Below are positions 15,510-23,046 of a DNA stretch of 23,301 nucleotides, piece by piece. The stretch comes from an uncultured Lachnospiraceae bacterium. GTDB lineage: Bacteria > Bacillota > Clostridia > Lachnospirales > Lachnospiraceae. The DNA lies in assembly GCA_902803355.1 (NCBI GenBank), contig CADCPP010000093.1, forward strand, positions 1-23,301, in the 5' to 3' direction. The notes beneath the pieces were generated by a model, which was given only the letters and a program-made list of their open reading frames with translations, was not told the origin of the DNA and searched no databases. Each line of letters begins with the position of its first letter. The stretch's first letter is position 1. The translations under genes were made by a program, and so were the position numbers.

Positions 15510-16310
15510 TTAATGCAGGATCTCTTCTGCAACCTCCAAAACGGAGGGAAAGATCCAGGTCGGCGTGATGCCGAAGGAATCGATATCCGCCATCGTGCCC
15601 TCCCCGCTCAGGACAAACACACTGTCGATCCCGGCATTTGCGCCGCTCGCGATATCGGTATAGATACGATCTCCGATCACCACCGTATCTTCCCGGGATA
15701 CGCCGGTCCGTTCCATGGCCAGCTCCAGCATGGCCGTCTCCGGTTTGCCGATGATGCGCGGCCGCTTCCCGCTGGCGCGGAAGATCATCTCACAGATGCT
15801 GCCGCAGTCGGGGACTGAGCCGAATTCGGTGGGACAGACCCAGTCAGGATTCGTGGCATAGTAAGGAATATCCGGTCTTTCGGCCAGCAGGCGGCAAGTA
15901 TCCTCCAGCTTCCGGAAGGTCAGTTCCCGGTCAAAACCGATCAGCAGATAATCAGCGTTTTGCCAGTCCTCTCCGCTCACGGACAGACCGGCCTCTTCCA
16001 TCTGCCCCATCAGGGAGACCGTGCCGACAACGAAGCCCTTCTTCCCGGGCTGTTCCTTTTTCAGCAGGTCGATCGCAGCATCTGCGCTGGTCAGAAATTC
16101 CTCCGGTTTTGCCAGGATCCCGAAATGCTTCAGGCGGTAGATATAGGCATCCGTTCCGCGGGAGGAATTATTGGTCAGATAAAGATACTGTCCTCCGCTT
16201 TCACGGATCGCACGCAAAAACTGCGGAACGCCCGGAAAAAGACTGTCTCCCAGGTAAAGAGTCCCGTCCATATCCAGCAGCCACAGGCGTTTATCCCGCA
16301 AACACTTCAT
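15510..16310 (-). CDS. HAD-IIA family sugar/nucleotide phosphatase (NagD-like)
   Basis: A 266-residue cytosolic HAD phosphatase of class IIA. Motif I is LLDMDGTLYLGD (Asp13, Asp15), motif II YLTNNSSRG (about 44-52), motif III Lys in GKPETAMLELAM, and motif IV VVIGDRIYTDIASGANAGI. The class IIA cap lies between motifs II and III. Family members dephosphorylate small phosphates such as nucleotides, p-nitrophenyl phosphate, glycerol phosphate or phosphoglycolate, and the true substrate here is open. GGGAGG lies 4 bases upstream of the ATG, directly next to a GC-rich hairpin (16321-16336). It starts the operon with the MFS transporter and the GNAT-like gene. Confidence 0.9.
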   Translation of the reverse strand: MKCLRDKRLWLLDMDGTLYLGDSLFPGVPQFLRAIRESGGQYLYLTNNSSRGTDAYIYRLKHFGILAKPEEFLTSADAAIDLLKKEQPGKKGFVVGTVSLMGQMEEAGLSVSGEDWQNADYLLIGFDRELTFRKLEDTCRLLAERPDIPYYATNPDWVCPTEFGSVPDCGSICEMIFRASGKRPRIIGKPETAMLELAMERTGVSREDTVVIGDRIYTDIASGANAGIDSVFVLSGEGTMADIDSFGITPTWIFPSVLEVAEEILH

Positions 16311-16349
16311 ATAGCCTCCCGCGCGGAAGTCCGCGCAAAACTGTATTTA

Positions 16350-16378
16350 AGTTTACACAATTCTAAAGATTTTGTAAA
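16350..16378 (-). promoter_or_regulatory. Promoter of the HAD-MFS-GNAT operon
   Basis: On the minus strand, TTTACA (16373-16378) and TAAACT (16350-16355) are spaced by 17 bases, followed by a leader of about 35 bases that includes the GCGCGGA/TCCGCGC hairpin. Confidence 0.65.
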
Positions 16379-16381
16379 GAG

Positions 16382-16395
16382 AGAAAGCGCTCTTT
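16382..16395. promoter_or_regulatory. Possible cre (CcpA) site between divergent promoters
   Basis: The core AAAGCGCT (16384-16391) agrees with the centre of the catabolite-responsive element, but the outer TG and CA positions agree only in part. It lies just upstream of both -35 boxes. It is a weak call. Confidence 0.25.
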
Positions 16396-16401
16396 TTCCG
16401 G

Positions 16402-16430
16402 TGGACAAGACGATGCAGCAGTGTTATAAT
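16402..16430 (+). promoter_or_regulatory. Promoter of the YidC-TagF fusion operon
   Basis: TGGACA (16402-16407) and a perfect TATAAT (16425-16430) are separated by 17 bases. The start codon is about 35 bases downstream, with an AAGGA site (16453-16457). Confidence 0.75.
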
Positions 16431-16464
16431 CTCATGGACTATGGAATAATATGAAGGAACAGGC

Positions 16465-18360
16465 ATGGAAAAGATTTCCGAACTGATTGCAATACCGCTT
16501 GGCGCCGTCATGGACTGGTGCTACAGCTTTTTGAATAATTACGGACTGGCCATTTTACTTTTTACCCTGATCTCCAAGATCATTCTTCTTCCGGTATCCG
16601 TCTGGGTCCAGAAGAATTCGATCAAAATGGTCCAGATCCAGCCGGCGGTGAACCGGATCAAAGCAAAATACTACGGCGATGCGGATACCATTGCCGAAGA
16701 GCAGGCCAAAATGTATAAGGATGTTCATTACCGGCCGATGCTCACCCTTGTTCCGCTGTTTATCCAGATCGTGCTGCTGCTTGGCGTCGTCGCGGTCATC
16801 CGTGCAAGGATCGGCAGCGGCTATGATATGAACTTCCTGGGCTTCGATCTTTCTCTGGTCCCTTCCGAGGCCATGGGAAAGATGCTTGTTGTCCCCTTTG
16901 CCGCCGCGCTTTCCGCCGCGCTTTTATGCATTGCTCAGAACCATTCCAATGTCCTTCAGGCGGAGCAGAACAAGCTGAGCCAGTGGGGCATGTCGATCCT
17001 TTCTGTCGGCCTTTCCCTGTTTCTCGGCTTTTTTGTGCCGGGAGGCATCGGTCTTTACTGGATCGCCAGCAATCTGTTTGCCATCCTTCAGCTGTATCTG
17101 CTGAATGCCGCCATTCCGCCGAAGAAATATGTGGACTATGACGAGCTTGAGGCAAGCCGCAAAGCGCTCGCCGAGCTGGACAAGCTGAACGCCGGACAGG
17201 TCATCTCCAAAGAAGACAAAGCCCGCGAAAAAGCCGATTACAAGCGATTCTTCTCCATCAACAACAAACACCTGGTCTTCTATTCGGAACGCAGCGGCTT
17301 TTACCGCTATTATAAAGACATGATCGAGGTCCTGCTGAAAAAGACCAATGTCAAGATCCATTATGTGACCAACGATCCCAAGGATCAGATCTTTGAACTG
17401 GCCAAGGCTGAGCCGCGCATCCTTCCCTACTATATCTCCATCAAAAAGATGGTCACGCTGATGATGCGGTTGGAATGCGATCTTATGGTCATGACCACCC
17501 CGGATCTGGATAATTTCTACCTGAAACGGTCGCTCATGAAGAAGGATATCGAGTATATCTACGTGCCTCACGATCCTTCGAGCATGCATATGGGCTTCCG
17601 CGATCACGCGCTTGACCATTTTGATACCGTATTCATGACCGGACCTCATATCAAAGAAGAAGTCCGTGCGACGGAAAAGCTGTACGGCACGAAGGAAAAG
17701 ACGCTGGTCGAATTCGGTTATCCGCTGATGGATGAACTGGCGGAAGGCGCCGCCTCTCTTCCCACAAGCCATGATGGGCCAAAGCAGATCCTGATCGCCC
17801 CCAGCTGGCAGGAGGACAATCTTCTGGACAGCGTGGCAGACGAACTGATCGAAAGTCTGTACGGCGCCGGCTTCCGCGTGATCGTGCGGCCGCATCCAGA
17901 ATATGCCAAGCGCTGGCCGGAAAAGCTGAAGATGCTGAAGGAAAAATACGCGGACAAAGAGGGCGACCGCCTTGTTTTCGAGTATGATTTCTCCGCATCC
18001 TCTTCGGTCTACTCTTCCGACCTGCTCATCACCGACTGGTCCGGCATCGGCATCGAATTCGGTCTGGCTACCGGGAAACCGGTCATGTTCGTCAACACCA
18101 AGATGAAAGTGGAAAATCCCAACTGGGAAGCCATCGGCATCACCCCTCAGGAGATCAGGCTTCGCAGCGTTTTGGGAAAAGCAATAGAAAAAGACGAGGC
18201 AGCGCATGCGGACCAGATCGCTGCGCAGCTGCTGGCAAAGCCGTCGTCTCCGGAAGATGCGGCCGCCTTGCGGGAACAATATTTCTATCATTCCGGCAGT
18301 CACGGAAGCTACGGCGCGAAATATCTTATCGAGCGCCTGACCCATAAATCAAAAAGTTAA
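16465..18360 (+). CDS. Fusion: YidC/Oxa1 membrane insertase with CDP-glycerol glycerophosphotransferase (TagB/TagF-like) domain
   Basis: A 631-residue two-part protein. Residues 1-220 are a Gram-positive-type YidC: a first span with NYGLAILLFTLISKIILLPV, an amphipathic hairpin KMVQIQPAVNRIKAKY, further spans at about 91-112, 140-157, and 174-213 ending GLYWIASNLFAILQLYLL, the YidC hallmark. The groove position, usually Arg, is Lys38. After a charged linker (220-262), residues 265-631 form a GT-B fold of the TagB/TagF family: YVPHDPSSMHMGF (His369), APSW (445-448), RPHPEY (475-480) and TDWSGIGIEF (523-532). YidC topology puts this domain in the cytoplasm, where CDP-glycerol would be. The frame is open through the junction. 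It heads an operon with three genes, including a glycerophosphodiesterase. The exact acceptor is unknown. Confidence 0.88.
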   Translation: MEKISELIAIPLGAVMDWCYSFLNNYGLAILLFTLISKIILLPVSVWVQKNSIKMVQIQPAVNRIKAKYYGDADTIAEEQAKMYKDVHYRPMLTLVPLFIQIVLLLGVVAVIRARIGSGYDMNFLGFDLSLVPSEAMGKMLVVPFAAALSAALLCIAQNHSNVLQAEQNKLSQWGMSILSVGLSLFLGFFVPGGIGLYWIASNLFAILQLYLLNAAIPPKKYVDYDELEASRKALAELDKLNAGQVISKEDKAREKADYKRFFSINNKHLVFYSERSGFYRYYKDMIEVLLKKTNVKIHYVTNDPKDQIFELAKAEPRILPYYISIKKMVTLMMRLECDLMVMTTPDLDNFYLKRSLMKKDIEYIYVPHDPSSMHMGFRDHALDHFDTVFMTGPHIKEEVRATEKLYGTKEKTLVEFGYPLMDELAEGAASLPTSHDGPKQILIAPSWQEDNLLDSVADELIESLYGAGFRVIVRPHPEYAKRWPEKLKMLKEKYADKEGDRLVFEYDFSASSSVYSSDLLITDWSGIGIEFGLATGKPVMFVNTKMKVENPNWEAIGITPQEIRLRSVLGKAIEKDEAAHADQIAAQLLAKPSSPEDAAALREQYFYHSGSHGSYGAKYLIERLTHKSKS

Positions 18361-18375
18361 GTGAGGAATCAAACT

Positions 18376-18609
18376 ATGATTATTTTACCGCTTTACATCG
18401 ACGTTGCGGTCATGAGTGCCACGATCGAAGCCATCGTCGGTGTCGTGATCGCTGTCAGCGCCTTTCTGATCATCCGTTTCCGCAAAGCCAAAAAGAAGGT
18501 TCAGGAGACCCTGCATCTGGAAGACACCAAAGAGACCGAAGAAGACGTTGTTCTGCTTGATGACAATGCAGAAAAAGCGTCTGAATCTGCTGATCAGCCT
18601 GAGGATTGA
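18376..18609 (+). CDS. Small single-span membrane protein with acidic tail
   Basis: A 77-residue protein with one strong membrane span (about 17-33, AIVGVVIAVSAFLII), then a basic stop-transfer RFRKAKKK, and a highly acidic, Glu/Asp-rich cytoplasmic tail. The basic flank predicts N-out, C-in. A longer frame begins with GTG at 18361, but the GAGGA at 18362-18366 fits as the ribosome binding site for the ATG at 18376. It lies 15 bases after the YidC-TagF fusion and 21 before the HAD gene. It resembles no family I recognise. It could be an accessory partner or a membrane tether for the fused enzyme; that is inference from position and architecture only. Confidence 0.72.
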   Translation: MIILPLYIDVAVMSATIEAIVGVVIAVSAFLIIRFRKAKKKVQETLHLEDTKETEEDVVLLDDNAEKASESADQPED

Positions 18610-18630
18610 CCCTGCAAACGGAGTGTTGTG

Positions 18631-19434
18631 ATGAAAGACATGCCCATTGTGGCTCTGATGTATGATTTTGACCGTACGCTCTCCCCTCGCGACATGGAGG
18701 AATATGCCTTCATCCCGGGGCTCGGCATGAGCGCCGCCGAATTCTGGAGCCGGTGCAACGAAACAGCCATCCGTTATGAAATGGACGGCATTCTGGCCTA
18801 CATGCTGATGATGCTGCAGCTTTCCGAAGGAAAGCAGCTGGTCACGCGCGGCACCCTGAACGCTGTCGGAAAGCATGTGGAACTCTTCCCCGGCGTCGAC
18901 AGCTGGTTTTCCCGCGTCAACGCTTACGCGAAGGCGAAAGGGCTTCAGGCAGAACATTACAGCATCTCCTCCGGGATCAAAGAGATCATCGAAGGAACAT
19001 CCATCGCCGATCAGTTCAAGAAGATCTATGCTGCCTCGTTCTGCTACAACGACAACGGCGTGCCTTTCTGGCCTGCGACAGCCGTCAATTATACGTCAAA
19101 AACGCAGTTTATCTACCGTATCAATAAAGGTGTGCTGGATATCAATGAGGACAAGCTGCTGAATGAACATATGGCCGAGGAGGATAAACGCGTTCCCTTC
19201 TCTCATATGATCTATATCGGCGACGGGATCACGGATGTGCCCTGTATGAAGCTGACAAAAGAAAACGGAGGCCATTCCATCGGGATCTACCACAAGGATG
19301 CGGAAGTCGCAAAGCGCCTGCTCCAGTACGACCGTGTGGACTGCATCGTTCCGGCGGACTACCGGGAAGGCAGCGAGATCGAACGAACGGTATTTCAGCT
19401 GATCGACGAAATGGCTAAAAAAATCGAAGAATAG
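18631..19434 (+). CDS. HAD-superfamily phosphatase
   Basis: A 267-residue soluble HAD hydrolase, phosphoserine-phosphatase-like in layout. Motif I is MYDFDRTLS (Asp12, Asp14), with a helical cap after it. Motif II is YSISSG (about 110-115), with a Lys in SKTQ (about 157) as motif III, and motif IV is YIGDGITDVP (about 195-204). The catalytic residues are all present. The start is the ATG at 18631, with GGAG seven bases upstream; the GTG three bases earlier is unlikely. Placed between a glycerophosphotransferase and a glycerophosphodiesterase, it may act on glycerol phosphate or another phosphorylated intermediate, but its substrate is not shown by sequence. Confidence 0.83.
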   Translation: MKDMPIVALMYDFDRTLSPRDMEEYAFIPGLGMSAAEFWSRCNETAIRYEMDGILAYMLMMLQLSEGKQLVTRGTLNAVGKHVELFPGVDSWFSRVNAYAKAKGLQAEHYSISSGIKEIIEGTSIADQFKKIYAASFCYNDNGVPFWPATAVNYTSKTQFIYRINKGVLDINEDKLLNEHMAEEDKRVPFSHMIYIGDGITDVPCMKLTKENGGHSIGIYHKDAEVAKRLLQYDRVDCIVPADYREGSEIERTVFQLIDEMAKKIEE

Positions 19435-19447
19435 GATGAGAAAAGCA

Positions 19448-20389
19448 ATGTTCAAAAAGAAAAAAAGGCCTGTGAAAGCGTCCGGAAAACATAAGATCAC
19501 CAGGCGTCAGGTCCTGGCTGCCTTTGACCTGGAATGGGTCGATACCGCACTGAAGCTTGTCAAATATGTGCTCCTGTTTTTCCTGTTTGTCGCAGTTCCG
19601 CTTGCCGCTCTCTTTCTGTATGCCCTGCAGTGCCGCAGCGGCCAGAAAGGCCTTGAGCCGCTTAAGAAGTTCCGCTATGCCCACCGCGGCCTGCACCACG
19701 ACAACAAACCTGAAAACAGCCTTGCGGCATTTCAGGAAGCACTGGATCACGGCTACGGCGTGGAACTGGATGTGCATCTGCTGAAAGACGGAAGCCTCGC
19801 CGTTGTGCACGACAGTCATTTGGGACGCATGTGCGGCGCGGATATTCTGATCGAAGATCTTACTGCGGAAGATCTGCCGAAACTGAAGCTGGATTATACG
19901 GACGAAAGCGTTCCGCTGTTTGAAGATGTTCTGAAGCTCTTTGACGGCCGTCCCGAGCCGATCATTGTCGAACTGAAGGTTGCAGGAAACAATTACAAGG
20001 AACTGACTAAAGCGAGCATGGACCTGCTTGACCGCTATAATGTGCAGTTCTGTGTTGAAAGCTTTGATCCCCGCGTGGTCAGCTGGCTGCGCAGCAACAG
20101 ACCCGACGTCATCCGCGGTCAGCTGTCCGAAGACCTGACAAAACCGGGAGTAAATGCGGGATCAGCCAAAAAAGCACAGCTGTGGCTGGTCAAACACCTC
20201 CTCTGCAACCTCATCGGCTGCCCGGATTTCATCGCTTACAACTATCAGCACCGCTCGATCCCCGAGCTGCAGATCTGCCGGAAGCTGTATCATGTGCAGG
20301 AGGTCAACTGGACGATCAGGACTCCGGAAGACCTGGAAAAGATGGAAAAGCTCGGCAACATCGTGATCTTCGAAAACTTCGGGTGGTAA
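19448..20389 (+). CDS. Membrane-anchored glycerophosphodiester phosphodiesterase
   Basis: A 313-residue GDPD-family enzyme that hydrolyses glycerophosphodiesters to sn-glycerol 3-phosphate and an alcohol. A short, very basic N-terminus (FKKKKRPVK) precedes one membrane span (about 37-60), so the catalytic domain should lie outside the membrane. The TIM-barrel active site is complete: RYAHRGLHHDNKPENS (His79, Arg80, Glu89), VELDVHLLKDGSLAVVHD (Glu106, Asp108, His121) and IIVELKV. An ATG at 19436, directly after the HAD stop, is a possible alternative start; AGGA is about 11 bases upstream of 19448. It is the last gene of the fusion operon and is followed by a strong terminator. Confidence 0.9.
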   Translation: MFKKKKRPVKASGKHKITRRQVLAAFDLEWVDTALKLVKYVLLFFLFVAVPLAALFLYALQCRSGQKGLEPLKKFRYAHRGLHHDNKPENSLAAFQEALDHGYGVELDVHLLKDGSLAVVHDSHLGRMCGADILIEDLTAEDLPKLKLDYTDESVPLFEDVLKLFDGRPEPIIVELKVAGNNYKELTKASMDLLDRYNVQFCVESFDPRVVSWLRSNRPDVIRGQLSEDLTKPGVNAGSAKKAQLWLVKHLLCNLIGCPDFIAYNYQHRSIPELQICRKLYHVQEVNWTIRTPEDLEKMEKLGNIVIFENFGW

Positions 20390-20411
20390 ATGCAGATAAT
20401 TCTCTCGATAC

Positions 20412-20466
20412 AAAAAAAGAGCCTGTGAAAAAATGAGGAGTCATTTGTTCACAGGCTTCTTTTTTT
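20412..20466. terminator. Bidirectional terminator after the GDPD gene
   Basis: AGCCTGTGAA (20420-20429) and TTCACAGGCT (20448-20457) form a perfect 10-bp stem, followed by a long T-run on the plus strand (20458-20466) and preceded by an A-run (20412-20418). It can end the GDPD transcript and the converging ABC transporter operon. Confidence 0.92.
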
Positions 20467-20563
20467 ACTGCGCTGTGTTTCACAGCCCCCTTTGCAATCT
20501 TCCTTTTGGCGAGTGCGCAGCACTCCTATGTGTCTGCAGCTGATAACTGACTCTCCTCGTCTG

Positions 20564-21142
20564 TTATGCTATGATTTTCGCCTCCTGCAGTTTCAGGATT
20601 GTCGGATGCCATGCGGCAAAGACTTCCGTCTCGTGTGCTGCGCAAAGGATCAAACCGCCCTTCATTTCCTCCGTGATCAGTGCCGCGGCGGTCTCCTTCA
20701 TGGCTTCGTCCAGGCCGTTGAAGGGTTCGTCAAGCAGCAGGATATCCGGTTCCGCGCACAGGGCGCGGGCGATCGCCGTGCGTCTGCGCATGCCACCGGA
20801 AAGGGACGCAGGATAAGCGTTTTCTTCTCCTGAGAGACCGAGAGCCTGCAGCAAGACGTCTGCTTTTTCTTTGTTTCCGCACTCAAGCATCACATTTCCC
20901 AGAACAGTTTTCCATGGGAGAAGCCGGTCCTCCTGAAAGACCATTCGAAGCCGTTTCCCCGCTTCTGTTTCGATGCGGCCGCTGTCCGGCTGTTCCAGGC
21001 CGGCAGCCAGACGCAGCAGCGTCGTTTTGCCGATCCCGGACGGTCCGGTGAGCAGATAAAAGCCTTTATCAAAAGTTAAGGAAACCTCTTTTACGATCTG
21101 CTTTTCGCCGTAGGCTTTCGTTACCTGTTCAAAACGGATCAT
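20564..21142 (-). CDS. ABC transporter ATP-binding protein (NitT/TauT type)
   Basis: A 192-residue ATPase that powers the importer from the cytoplasmic face. Walker A is GPSGIGKTT (33-41), the Q-loop falls near VFQEDRLLPW (68-77), the signature is LSGGMRRR (114-121), Walker B is ILLLDEPF (134-141), and an H-loop AHE follows near 169. The EDRLLPW segment after the Q-loop is typical of the nitrate/sulfonate/taurine (SsuB/TauB) group. It is short for the family (usually about 240-260), lacking a C-terminal extension, but all catalytic motifs are present. Its start overlaps the permease stop by 4 bases. It is last in the operon. Confidence 0.93.
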   Translation of the reverse strand: MIRFEQVTKAYGEKQIVKEVSLTFDKGFYLLTGPSGIGKTTLLRLAAGLEQPDSGRIETEAGKRLRMVFQEDRLLPWKTVLGNVMLECGNKEKADVLLQALGLSGEENAYPASLSGGMRRRTAIARALCAEPDILLLDEPFNGLDEAMKETAAALITEEMKGGLILCAAHETEVFAAWHPTILKLQEAKIIA

Positions 21143-21930
21143 GCCAGCCTCCTTCCCCTCGCTTCGATGCGCTTAAAGAACAGTGCAAGCAGGCGTTCAA
21201 GGCACATGCTGATCAGGATCACGCACAGCGTCCAGGCCAGCATTTCCGGCGTTTCCAGATAGATTTTTGCCCGGTACAGCATACCGCCCACGGATAACGG
21301 CGGCGCCGCCAGAACTTCGGCAGCGATCCCGGCTTTCCAGGCCAGTCCCATTGCGGTTACCGCTGCCGGCAGGAAAAACTTCAGCAGCGACGGCAGGTAG
21401 ATCTCATTCCGCTGCCAGCGTTTCGAAAGCGCAAAGACCTGCGCCATTTCCAAAAGCTCCCGGTCGGTCTCCTCAAGTCCCTTGACGCAGTTAGCCCAGA
21501 TGAGCGGGCAGACCATGATCGCGGTAATCATGACCGGAATCGCGCTGTTTGCCGCAAAAAAGAGCAGCAGAATGATAAATGATGCGACCGGCGTCGCCTT
21601 CAGGACGCTCATGAGCGGCCGGATCAAGACAGCGGCCAGCCAGCTTTTCTGCGTCAACAGCGTGAGGATCACTCCCAGCAGAACACCGGCAGCGTAGCCG
21701 CCGATGATCCTTAAGAATGACATCCCGACCGTCAGCCAGAAGCTGCTCTTCCCCATCAGCTTCAGCAGTACGCCGAACACCTCAAGCGGCGGTGACAGGA
21801 TCACGCTTTGCCGCACAAAAGACGCCAAAAGCTGCCAGACGGCCAGCCAGAATACGGCGGCCAGTCCAGCAGCAAGCCATTTTTCCCTTATAGCGGGGGC
21901 TTTTTTATTTTGCGAAGTAGAAAGCATCAT
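21139..21930 (-). CDS. ABC transporter permease (SsuC/TauC-like)
   Basis: A 263-residue integral membrane permease with about six hydrophobic spans. The BPD_transp cytoplasmic EAA-type loop is visible as ANCVKGLEETDRELLEMAQVF followed by the LPSLLKFFLPA segment, where it contacts the ATPase. An upstream frame runs to a TTG at 21969; the ATG at 21930 (or 21927) is chosen, which overlaps the end of the lipoprotein gene by 26 bases. No strong ribosome binding site is seen, so translation may be coupled. With the ATPase and the lipoprotein it forms a complete importer. Confidence 0.88.
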   Translation of the reverse strand: MMLSTSQNKKAPAIREKWLAAGLAAVFWLAVWQLLASFVRQSVILSPPLEVFGVLLKLMGKSSFWLTVGMSFLRIIGGYAAGVLLGVILTLLTQKSWLAAVLIRPLMSVLKATPVASFIILLLFFAANSAIPVMITAIMVCPLIWANCVKGLEETDRELLEMAQVFALSKRWQRNEIYLPSLLKFFLPAAVTAMGLAWKAGIAAEVLAAPPLSVGGMLYRAKIYLETPEMLAWTLCVILISMCLERLLALFFKRIEARGRRLA

Positions 21931-23035
21931 CGGGCAGTTTGCCGCCCACTGCGGCAGGGTCAAAATCAAACAGGATCTGGTAGAACGGCGCGATCTGCGT
22001 CTTCATTTCCTCGCCGGTCACAAAGCAAAGCTTGGAATTCGGCAGAGCCTTTTTGGCAACAGCCGCCTTCGGGATGATCGTGAAGCGTTCACACAGCGCC
22101 GCGGCATCATCAGCATTAGCCGGATCACTCATATACTGAATGGAAGCTTCATATTCCTTCAGGAATGCGGCAACCGCTTCCGGGTGCTCTTCGGCAAATG
22201 CCTTCCGGACCACCACGCAGCCCATTGAAAGGGTGCAGTCCGACTGACCGCGCTTTTCGACCGCCTTGTTCCATTCTTCCGTCAGATCAAGCGCGATCGA
22301 GAGGCCTTCGACCTTGCTGAGCGCCGCCGTGACCTTCGGTTCGGGCAGAACGGCGATCTTCGCCTTGCTGGAGGCAACTGCCGCGATCACGGCATCATGC
22401 TCCGCCTCGTAGACCACTTCCACCTCATCCTTCAGTCCGTAAGCATCCAGAATGTAGCTGAGGACATATTCCGGAACCGCTGCCTGACCGGAAGAATAAA
22501 CAGTTTTGCCCTTAAGGTCTTCCACAGACGCAACGATTTCGCCGGGCGCAGTCAGCAGGTAGAGCACGCCGAGCGTGTTCAACGCCAGCAGATTGACGGC
22601 ACCGTTTGTTTTCTGATACAGCACAGCCGCCAGGTTGGTCGGCACCGCCGCAATATCCAGCTCGCCGCTGATCAGCTTCGGAGCAGCATCGGTCGGCGCA
22701 TTAAAGAGGGTCGGCACATATTCATTCGCACTGCTGCCGGCTTCATTATCTGCAAGCAGCTTCGCCGCGCCCATCCCGGTCGGTCCTGCCAGCAGACCGA
22801 AATTCACTTTGGTTCTTTCCACGGCCTCACTGGCTGCCTGAACGGTGCTTTCAGGGGCGGTCGTTTCCGGTTCCGTCGTTTCGGGCATCGTGCTTTCCGC
22901 AGCCGTGCTCGCAGCGCTTGCCGCTTCAGAGGTGCTTTCCGCAGGGGTCGTGTCGGCTTTGCTATCCAGCGTCCTGGTGCCGCAGGCAGAAAGCAGCAAG
23001 CACAGCGCCAGAAGCAGACTGATGGTTTTCTTCAT
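21905..23035 (-). CDS. ABC transporter substrate-binding lipoprotein
   Basis: A 376-residue extracellular solute-binding lipoprotein of the SsuA/TauA/THI5-like type. The signal peptide MKKTISLLLALCLLLSAC ends in a lipobox LSAC, so Cys18 should be lipidated. A linker of about 50 residues rich in Thr, Glu, Ser and Ala follows, then the ligand-binding domain: FGLLAGPTGMGAAKLL, GELDIAAVPTNLAA and LKGKTVYSSGQAAVPEY, the arrangement seen in periplasmic-type binding proteins for nitrate, sulfonates and pyrimidines. AAGGAG lies 8 bases before the ATG at 23035; a TTG at 23053 upstream is unlikely. The substrate is not predictable here. Confidence 0.89.
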   Translation of the reverse strand: MKKTISLLLALCLLLSACGTRTLDSKADTTPAESTSEAASAASTAAESTMPETTEPETTAPESTVQAASEAVERTKVNFGLLAGPTGMGAAKLLADNEAGSSANEYVPTLFNAPTDAAPKLISGELDIAAVPTNLAAVLYQKTNGAVNLLALNTLGVLYLLTAPGEIVASVEDLKGKTVYSSGQAAVPEYVLSYILDAYGLKDEVEVVYEAEHDAVIAAVASSKAKIAVLPEPKVTAALSKVEGLSIALDLTEEWNKAVEKRGQSDCTLSMGCVVVRKAFAEEHPEAVAAFLKEYEASIQYMSDPANADDAAALCERFTIIPKAAVAKKALPNSKLCFVTGEEMKTQIAPFYQILFDFDPAAVGGKLPDDAFYFAK

Positions 23036-23046
23036 CTTGGTTCTCC

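Noticed and set aside
16924..18345. A 473-codon open frame opposite the YidC-TagF fusion
   Set aside because: It lies in the shadow of a protein with clear motifs throughout, has no recognisable domain and no ribosome binding site of its own.
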